Below, one piece after another: positions 1-5,583 of a stretch of DNA of 13,267 bases. The DNA comes from Lachnospiraceae bacterium. GTDB lineage: Bacteria; Bacillota; Clostridia; Lachnospirales; Lachnospiraceae. The notes under the pieces were generated by a model. It was given only the letters and a program-made list of their open reading frames with translations. It was not told the origin of the DNA and searched no databases. The stretch's first letter is position 1. Each line of letters starts with the position of its first letter. Location of the stretch: assembly GCA_017420605.1 (NCBI GenBank), contig JAFOIS010000132.1, positions 1 through 13,267 on the forward strand. Direction: 5' to 3'. Position numbers and translations under genes: made by a program.

Positions 1-770
1 AGATTCGGCTTGACGGCGTCCCGCAAAAGAGCCGCCATTGCGCCTTCCGCCTTCAGCTGTGAGGCCGTGACGGGTTTCGCGTCTTTCGGCTTTCCGTAGG
101 TGTACCCTACGATGATGCGTCCCAGCCGCGCCTTAAGATCGATGATATCCGCTGCAAGACAGAGTGTCGCCATGACTTCAGACGCAGCGGTGATATCAAA
201 ACCGTCTTCCCGCGGCGTTCCGTTCGTTCTTCCGCCGAGTCCCGACAGGATCTGGCGGAGCTGCCGGTCGTTCATATCCATGCAGCGCCTTATTGTGACC
301 GTCCTCGGATCGATCCCGAGCGCATTGCCCTGCTGGATATGGTTGTCGAGCATCGCGCACAGCAGGTTGTTCGCCGCCGTGATCGCGGCAAAGTCGCCGG
401 TAAAGTGCAGGTTGATATCCTCCATCGGTACGACCTGCGCGTATCCTCCGCCGGCCGCGCCGCCCTTGATGCCGAAGACCGGGCCCTGCGAGGGTTCGCG
501 GAGCGCCAGCATAACGTTCTTTCCGATCTTCCGCATGCCGTCCGCAAGACCGATCGCAGTCGTCGTTTTCCCTTCGCCGGCGGAAGTGGGCGTCATGGCC
601 GTTACAAGGATAAGCTTCCCGGCCTTTCTGCCCGCGGGCAGTTTTGCGGGATCGATCTTCGCCTTGTACCGTCCGTACAGTTCGAGACTTTCTTCGGGGA
701 TACCCGCCTCTTCTGCGATCTTATTGATCGTCTTAAGCTGCGCCTTCTGCGCGATCTCAATGTCCGTCAT
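1..770 (-). CDS. fhs: Formate-tetrahydrofolate ligase (FTHFS), N-terminal 256 residues; gene runs off the left edge
   Basis: Converts formate, ATP and tetrahydrofolate to 10-formyl-THF in the cytoplasm, the entry of formate into one-carbon metabolism and a step of the Wood-Ljungdahl methyl branch. The reverse-strand frame opens with [13 protein letters not shown] at 770, and the family P-loop [12 protein letters not shown] falls at residues 60-71. It is followed by the conserved segments [16 protein letters not shown] and [19 protein letters not shown], which are diagnostic. The family is about 556 residues, so the C-terminal half lies outside the window. The start overlaps the last 14 nt of plsY (757-770), implying translational coupling at the end of the DUF512-der-plsY-fhs operon. 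The usual proline in TPTPAGEGK is serine here, a minor change. Identity is very secure; only the missing 3' end limits the call. Confidence 0.97.
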   Translation of the reverse strand, partial: MTDIEIAQKAQLKTINKIAEEAGIPEESLELYGRYKAKIDPAKLPAGRKAGKLILVTAMTPTSAGEGKTTTAIGLADGMRKIGKNVMLALREPSQGPVFGIKGGAAGGGYAQVVPMEDINLHFTGDFAAITAANNLLCAMLDNHIQQGNALGIDPRTVTIRRCMDMNDRQLRQILSGLGGRTNGTPREDGFDITAASEVMATLCLAADIIDLKARLGRIIVGYTYGKPKDAKPVTASQLKAEGAMAALLRDAVKPN

Positions 771-1455
771 CGTTTCCGCCGAGTCCTTCCTTACTGTGTT
801 CACCTTTTTCCTTCTTTTTACCGAACAGATAGGTCTTGCGCTCTGTCCCGTTAAGCAGCCTTACGATATTTTCACGGTGCCGGACGATGGCGATCACTGC
901 AATAAGCAGGATGATCGCATAGATCTCCGGCAGGCATTTCTGCGGTACGGGGATCCTTCCGTTCTGCCCCATAAGAAACATCATGGCCACGAGTATAATG
1001 TTCAGAAGAATGCTTCCGAGCGATACATAATGCGTAAGCAGCGCGGGTATAAAGAACGACAGAAGACATACCGGGATAAACTGCAGCGGCAGCGTCGCGG
1101 CAAATCCCGCCGTACACGCGATACCCTTTCCTCCCTTGAAATGCATCTGCACCGGAAAGTCATGGCCGAGGATACATCCGAAACCCGCATACAGGGAAAG
1201 CAGCCAGGAAATATCCGGGAGGATATAGGACGACAGCCACCTGACCAGCAGGACGGAGATCATGCACTTCGCAAAATCGCCGATGAATACGCAGATCCCC
1301 GCACCGGCGCCGAAGACGCGAAGCGCGTTCGTCGTCCCCGGATTGCCGCTGCCGACTTTGCGGATATCGACGCCGTGCATCCGCCCGACGACGGACGCCG
1401 TCTGAAAAAGGCCGAAACCATAGCCGATCAGAAGGCTGATAAGTCTTGCGATCAT
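757..1455 (-). CDS. plsY: Acyl-phosphate:glycerol-3-phosphate acyltransferase PlsY
   Basis: Integral membrane enzyme that transfers the acyl group from acyl-phosphate to the sn-1 position of glycerol-3-phosphate, the first committed step of phospholipid synthesis in most Gram-positives. All three PlsY signatures are visible: [11 protein letters not shown] at residues 36-46, [15 protein letters not shown] at 97-111, and [13 protein letters not shown] at 193-205. Hydrophobic membrane segments lie between them. At 232 residues it is slightly longer than usual (about 200-215). The extra length is a charged C-terminal tail ([12 protein letters not shown]) expected to be cytoplasmic. Its ATG overlaps the der stop codon by 4 nt (TCAT on the plus strand at 1452-1455), and an AAAGGA-type ribosome site lies upstream inside der. 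The 3' end overlaps fhs by 14 nt. Confidence 0.97.
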   Translation of the reverse strand: MIARLISLLIGYGFGLFQTASVVGRMHGVDIRKVGSGNPGTTNALRVFGAGAGICVFIGDFAKCMISVLLVRWLSSYILPDISWLLSLYAGFGCILGHDFPVQMHFKGGKGIACTAGFAATLPLQFIPVCLLSFFIPALLTHYVSLGSILLNIILVAMMFLMGQNGRIPVPQKCLPEIYAIILLIAVIAIVRHRENIVRLLNGTERKTYLFGKKKEKGEHSKEGLGGNDDGH

Positions 1456-2780
1456 GTTTCTTTTTCCTTTCTCTCGCGGATCAGGAATCGTATGGACGTT
1501 CCGTCAAAATCGAACGATTCGCGGATCCTGTTCTCGAGATACCGCTGGTAGGAAAAATGCATAAGTTCCTTATCATTTACAAAGAACACGAAGGTCGGCG
1601 GGCCCTGCCCGACCTGTGTGGCATAAAAGATCTTGAGCCGTTTGCCTTTGTCGGTCGGCGGCGCGGTGAGCGCCGTCGCCTCTGCGACGAATTCGTTGAG
1701 AACACCGGTCGGGATCCGCCTCTCCCGGTTTTCCAGCACCGTATCGACGAGCGGATAGATCTTCGCGCAGCGCTGCCCGGTCATGGCGGAAATGAATACG
1801 ATGGGCGCGTAAGGCATGAAGGAAAGCGTTTCACGGATCTTCCGCGTATAATCCTTTACGGAATCGTTGTCCTTCTCGACAGCGTCCCATTTATTGACCG
1901 CTATGATGACGCCCTTGCCGTTGTCATGGGCGATCCCCGCGATCTTTGCGTCCTGTTCCGTGACACCTTCCTTTGCGCTGATCACAAGAAGGGCCACGTC
2001 CGCGCGTTCGACCGCGGACAGCGCACGGACCACGCTGTAGTATTCCAGCGCTTCCTTGCGGCGGTTCTGACGCCGCAGTCCGGCGGTATCGATAAAGATA
2101 TAATCCTTTCCGTTCACACGGATCCTGGAATCGATCGCGTCTCTCGTCGTTCCCGGAATATCGGAAACGATCATACGCTTTTCTCCCAAAAGGCGGTTGA
2201 CGATGGATGATTTCCCCACATTTGGTTTTCCGATGATCGCGATCCGCGGAATACCGTCTTCTTCGTCCGTATCCTTATCTTCCGGGAAATGCGAGGCGAC
2301 CGCTTCGAGGAGATCTCCGACGCCGCTTTTTCCGCGTGCGGAAACAGGATACGGTTCCCCGATGCCGAGGTTATAGAACTCGTAGACATCCATCGCCTGC
2401 TTTTCGTAATTGTCGATCTTGTTGACCGCAAGGACGATCGGCTTTGTACTGCGCCTGAGAAGGTCAGCGACCTCCCCGTCCGCGTCCGTAAGACCTTCCC
2501 TTCCGTCTGTCAGGAAAATGATCACATCCGCGGTATCGATCGCCATCTGGGCCTGCATACGCATTTCCTGAAAGAGCACGTCTTCGCTCCGGATCTCGAT
2601 ACCGCCCGTATCGACGAGCGTAAATGTCTTCCCGAGCCATTCCACGTCCGCGTAAATACGGTCGCGCGTAACGCCCGGCGTATCGTCGACGATAGAGATC
2701 TTCTCTCCCGCCAGCATATTGAAAAACGTGGATTTACCGACGTTCGGTCTTCCCACGATCGCTACGATCGGTCTGCTCAT
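1452..2780 (-). CDS. der: Ribosome-biogenesis GTPase Der (EngA)
   Basis: Essential double-GTPase needed for maturation of the 50S ribosomal subunit. Two consecutive G domains are clear. The first has GRPNVGKS (residues 10-17), DTGG (57-60) and NKID (120-123). The second has GKPNVGKS (184-191), then DTAG and NKWD, and a KH-like C-terminal domain follows. The frame is open 21 codons further upstream, but the N-terminus MSRPIVAIVGRPNVGK at 2780 matches the family start, giving 442 residues. That start lies 47 nt inside the upstream DUF512 gene, in a different frame. A purine-rich stretch (AGGAAGGA) sits about 13 nt before it, rather far for a ribosome site, so coupling to translation of the upstream gene is likely. 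The 3' end overlaps plsY by 4 nt. Confidence 0.98.
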   Translation of the reverse strand: MSRPIVAIVGRPNVGKSTFFNMLAGEKISIVDDTPGVTRDRIYADVEWLGKTFTLVDTGGIEIRSEDVLFQEMRMQAQMAIDTADVIIFLTDGREGLTDADGEVADLLRRSTKPIVLAVNKIDNYEKQAMDVYEFYNLGIGEPYPVSARGKSGVGDLLEAVASHFPEDKDTDEEDGIPRIAIIGKPNVGKSSIVNRLLGEKRMIVSDIPGTTRDAIDSRIRVNGKDYIFIDTAGLRRQNRRKEALEYYSVVRALSAVERADVALLVISAKEGVTEQDAKIAGIAHDNGKGVIIAVNKWDAVEKDNDSVKDYTRKIRETLSFMPYAPIVFISAMTGQRCAKIYPLVDTVLENRERRIPTGVLNEFVAEATALTAPPTDKGKRLKIFYATQVGQGPPTFVFFVNDKELMHFSYQRYLENRIRESFDFDGTSIRFLIRERKEKET

Positions 2781-4182
2781 AGTTCTGTCTTTTCCTTCCT
2801 CTTCCGTTTTTGAGTACGTTCCGGTCCTTCTGCGCACCCGCAAGTACGGCGTTCACAAAGGATGCGCCGCCCGGCATGACCGCGATGACGGGAAGCCCGA
2901 AAGCCTCCTCCACGTCGCGGACACTTACGTCGTCAAGAAATACGGTCTCTCCCGCGCGCAGCATTTCGCACGGTATAAGGATCGCTTCATACGCAGATCC
3001 TTCCGGTTTCTGCGCAAGATGAGACCGGACCTGCGAAATAAGGTCCCCGCCCGTAACGAGTCCCGATACGGTGATGCTCTCACCGAAAAAATCATTTCTT
3101 ATTGCCAGAACGTCCATAAGGACGCCCGGAAAGCGTTCCGTGATTCTTTCCATAAAACGGCGCATATACGGGAATGCAGCCGTCCCGCATAAGGCAAGAA
3201 GCCTGTGCGGCCGGACCTTCCTGTTTCGGATCCCGGCGAGTGTTTCATCGATCTCGTCCGAAAGGAGCCGGAGCATTCCGACGCCGTTCTCAAGCTGCGG
3301 ATAGCCGTCGTACCGCTCCGCCGGCGGCAGGACGCGCCCCGCCGTAAGATACCATTCATCCGACGCGTATACGCAATGCTGTCCGTAACGCTCCATAAAG
3401 GTATCCTGGTACCGCTCGATGAGGTCGATCACATTTCCTGCATCCTCTTTTGTGAACGGTTCCAGCGGATACAGATCCTTTCTGTATTTCGTAAGTCCGA
3501 CCGGTACGACGGAAATACTCTGCAGCTCCGGAAAATACGCTTCCGCCATATCCAGTGTCTTTACCAGTTCGGATCCGTCGTTGATGCCTTTGCACAGTAC
3601 GATCTGCCCGTTCATGTGGATCCCGGCGTCCTTCAGATCCTTCATTTTCGAAAGGGCTTCTCCCGCAAACCGGTTGCGGAGCATCCGTACGCGCAGTTCC
3701 GGGTCCATCGTCTGGATCGAGATATTGACGGGTTCCATATGAAAAAGGCAGATCCGCCGGATATCCTCATCCGACAGATTCGTCAGCGTGACGTAGTTTC
3801 CCTGGAGAAAGGACAGACGCATGTCGTCGTCCTTGAAATACAGGGTGGGCCGCATTCCGGGCGGCATTTGATCGATGAAGCAGAAAATACAGTGATTCCG
3901 GCAGGAACGGTATTCATCCATCAGCGCATTCTCGAACTCAACGCCGAAATCTTCGTTTTCCTCCTTTTCGACCTCGAGGAGATACTCCTCCCCCTTTTCG
4001 TCCATGATCCCGATCTCGACATATTCGTCCTGCATAAGGTACCGATAGTCGAAAATATCGGCGATCTCCTTACCGTTGACGGATATGACGGAGTCACCCG
4101 GTTCAACGCCCATCTCTTCGGCGATGCTTCCCGGCAGGACTTTCGCGATCCGGTGAACTTTGCTTGGGTTTCGTGTTTTCAT
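2734..4182 (-). CDS. DUF512 family protein: PDZ domain plus radical-SAM-like FeS protein
   Basis: Function unknown; the family is widespread in Clostridia and cyanobacteria and often sits next to der. In order: an N-terminal PDZ-like segment (residues about 8-60, with the ligand loop VLPGSIAEEMGVEPGD), a CxxxCxxC radical-SAM cluster motif (CRNHCIFC; C94, C98, C101), a TIM-barrel-like middle, and a C-terminal DUF512 region containing the TGGDLI and PCEMLR segments. The motif predicts a [4Fe-4S] cluster with S-adenosylmethionine; the substrate is not known. I chose the ATG at 4182 (482 residues) over an in-frame GTG at 4236 because the PDZ domain begins just after it and a promoter lies immediately upstream. 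The last 47 nt overlap der, and the tail there is arginine-rich and low in complexity, as expected for sequence constrained by the other frame. Confidence 0.93.
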   Translation of the reverse strand: MKTRNPSKVHRIAKVLPGSIAEEMGVEPGDSVISVNGKEIADIFDYRYLMQDEYVEIGIMDEKGEEYLLEVEKEENEDFGVEFENALMDEYRSCRNHCIFCFIDQMPPGMRPTLYFKDDDMRLSFLQGNYVTLTNLSDEDIRRICLFHMEPVNISIQTMDPELRVRMLRNRFAGEALSKMKDLKDAGIHMNGQIVLCKGINDGSELVKTLDMAEAYFPELQSISVVPVGLTKYRKDLYPLEPFTKEDAGNVIDLIERYQDTFMERYGQHCVYASDEWYLTAGRVLPPAERYDGYPQLENGVGMLRLLSDEIDETLAGIRNRKVRPHRLLALCGTAAFPYMRRFMERITERFPGVLMDVLAIRNDFFGESITVSGLVTGGDLISQVRSHLAQKPEGSAYEAILIPCEMLRAGETVFLDDVSVRDVEEAFGLPVIAVMPGGASFVNAVLAGAQKDRNVLKNGRGRKRQNYEQTDRSDRGKTERR

Positions 4183-4188
4183 AGCCTC

Positions 4189-4217
4189 ATGATAGCAATT
4201 CTGCGCGGTTTTGGCAA
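4189..4217 (-). promoter_or_regulatory. Predicted sigma-70-type promoter of the DUF512-der-plsY-fhs operon
   Basis: Reading the minus strand, a -35 box TTGCCA (4212-4217) and a -10 box TATCAT (4189-4194) are separated by 17 nt. Only six bases (GAGGCT) lie between the -10 box and the ATG at 4182, so transcription would begin at or almost on the start codon, giving a leaderless or nearly leaderless message. If the in-frame GTG at 4236 were used instead, a promoter further upstream would be needed. This is a sequence prediction only. Confidence 0.5.
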
Positions 4218-4250
4218 CCGCCGCAGTATTTCCCACTTATGTAAACAGTC

Positions 4251-4280
4251 TTGACGCGCAAAAGCGGCCGACCCTATAAT
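4251..4280 (+). promoter_or_regulatory. Predicted sigma-70-type promoter of prs
   Basis: TTGACG (4251-4256) and a perfect TATAAT (4275-4280) with an 18-nt spacer. Predicted transcription start near 4287, leaving a 5' leader of about 40 nt that carries the AAGGAGG ribosome site at 4316-4322. It lies back to back with the promoter of the DUF512 operon. It is close to consensus in both hexamers, which suits a constitutively expressed housekeeping gene. Confidence 0.85.
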
Positions 4281-4326
4281 AAAACTGTTCCGGGCATTCC
4301 AGAGAGCTTTCATATAAGGAGGAATC

Positions 4327-5502
4327 ATGACCGATTCTGTCGACTTTGAAGAACGTTCCGTCCCACTGGCACCTCTGAAGATCGCCTATCTTCCCGGCTG
4401 CGCGCAGATGGCAAGGGCGATCGATACACAGATAATCCGCATCAGAAAACGCATCGTGCAGGAAAATCCCGGTTTTGCAAAGATCCCGGGCTTTCTTTCT
4501 GACAGTTATCTTGAAGAAGTAAAGCCCCAACGCTTTGGAACAGGCGAAGGCTATGTGCGGCTGGAGACCTCTCCCCGCGGCTGTGACCTTTATATTCTCT
4601 CCGACGTGACCAATTCCAGCGTCACCTTCAAAGTTTTCGGCCGGACCAATCACATGTCCCCCGACAATCATTTTCAGGATATCAAACGCGTTATTTCCGC
4701 TACGAACGGCACGGCGCACCGGATCCATGTGATCATGCCGTTCCTCTATGAGGGACGCCAGCATAAGCGCACGACCCGCGAATCTCTCGACTGCGCGGTC
4801 GCGCTCCGGGAGCTTGCCGACCACGGCGTATCGGAACTGATCACCGTCGACGCGCATGACCCGAGCGTTCAGAATGCGATCCCGACGCGTACTTTCGACA
4901 ACTTCATGCCGACCTACCAGTTCGTGCGCGCCCTTACGAAATCCGTGCCGGATCTGATCCTTGACAACGAACATATGATCGTGATCAGCCCGGATGAAGG
5001 CGCCATGTCGAGAGCGATCTATCTGGCGGGTATTCTCGGCACCGACGTAGGCGTTTTCTATAAACGCCGCGATTACTCGCAGGTCGTCAACGGCAAGAAT
5101 CCGATCGTCGCCCATGAGTATCTCGGCGATGAGCTCCGGGGCAAGGACGTAGTCGTTATCGACGATATGATCTCCTCCGGCGGCAGCATGCTCGACGTCT
5201 GCAGGAAGCTTCGCGAACGGGGCGCAAGGCGCGTTTTCATCTGCGCCACCTTCGGTCTTTTCACTGATGGTCTGGACCTCTTCGACGAATACTACGAAAA
5301 GGGATATTTCCACAAACTCATCACGACGAATCTCGTGTACCGCTCGCCGGATCTTCTTAAGCGTCCCTATTACGAGACTGCCAACATGTACAAATACCTC
5401 GCGAGCATTATCGACTGTCTCAACCACGACCTGCCTACCGACCGCGTGATGAGCACGACACACAAGATCACACGTATGCTTGAAAAGCGCCAGGGGGACT
5501 GA
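4327..5502 (+). CDS. prs: Ribose-phosphate pyrophosphokinase (PRPP synthase), long divergent form
   Basis: Makes 5-phosphoribosyl 1-pyrophosphate from ribose 5-phosphate and ATP, feeding purine, pyrimidine, NAD, histidine and tryptophan synthesis. The phosphoribosyltransferase PRPP loop VVVIDDMISSGGSM is at residues 275-288. The ATP-binding flexible loop is PFLYEGRQHKR (138-148), aligning with the classical Y-x-RQDRK. VDAHDPSVQ (174-182) matches the usual DLHAxQIQ segment, and SPDEGAMSRA (221-230) matches SPDxGGxxRA. At 391 residues it is well above the usual 310-320, with extra sequence at the N-terminus and at the C-terminus. AAGGAGG sits 4 nt before the ATG. It is the only plus-strand gene in the window, monocistronic between a strong promoter and a strong terminator. 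The substitutions in the loop mark a divergent subfamily; I consider it the genuine enzyme because no other prs is in view, but this is an inference. Confidence 0.9.
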   Translation: MTDSVDFEERSVPLAPLKIAYLPGCAQMARAIDTQIIRIRKRIVQENPGFAKIPGFLSDSYLEEVKPQRFGTGEGYVRLETSPRGCDLYILSDVTNSSVTFKVFGRTNHMSPDNHFQDIKRVISATNGTAHRIHVIMPFLYEGRQHKRTTRESLDCAVALRELADHGVSELITVDAHDPSVQNAIPTRTFDNFMPTYQFVRALTKSVPDLILDNEHMIVISPDEGAMSRAIYLAGILGTDVGVFYKRRDYSQVVNGKNPIVAHEYLGDELRGKDVVVIDDMISSGGSMLDVCRKLRERGARRVFICATFGLFTDGLDLFDEYYEKGYFHKLITTNLVYRSPDLLKRPYYETANMYKYLASIIDCLNHDLPTDRVMSTTHKITRMLEKRQGD

Positions 5503-5513
5503 TCCCCCCGGCG
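5488..5513 (+). other. GC-rich hairpin spanning the prs stop codon
   Basis: GGGGG (5493-5497) pairs with CCCCC across the loop ACTGAT, extended outward by CGCC/GGCG with one unpaired base pair position between the two stems. The TGA stop (5500-5502) sits in the loop. In the plus direction no U-tract follows. In the minus direction the stem is followed by CTTTTC, so it may act as a weak terminator or 3' stabiliser for the convergent FG-GAP transcript. Confidence 0.5.
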
Positions 5514-5528
5514 GATTCAAGCGACAAG

Positions 5529-5552
5529 GCGCCGCCAGCGCGGCGTTTTTTT
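5529..5552 (+). terminator. Rho-independent terminator of prs
   Basis: CGCCGC (5530-5535), loop CAGC, GCGGCG (5540-5545), followed directly by seven T residues (5546-5552). It lies 27 nt after the prs stop codon. No T-run follows the stem on the minus strand, so it serves prs and not the convergent gene. Confidence 0.9.
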
Positions 5553-5583
5553 ATGTCTGATTTCCAATAGCCGCGTCCGATCT

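Noticed and set aside
100..1551. A 483-codon open frame on the plus strand across fhs and plsY
   Set aside because: It is antisense to two securely identified genes, has no recognisable domain and a composition typical of reverse reading of GC-rich coding sequence.
3205..4254. A 349-codon open frame on the plus strand opposite the DUF512 gene
   Set aside because: Antisense shadow of a gene with clear radical-SAM and PDZ motifs; no ribosome site or domain of its own.
4237..5520. A 427-codon open frame on the minus strand opposite prs
   Set aside because: It mirrors the prs coding sequence almost exactly, has no family resemblance, and prs has its own promoter, ribosome site and terminator.
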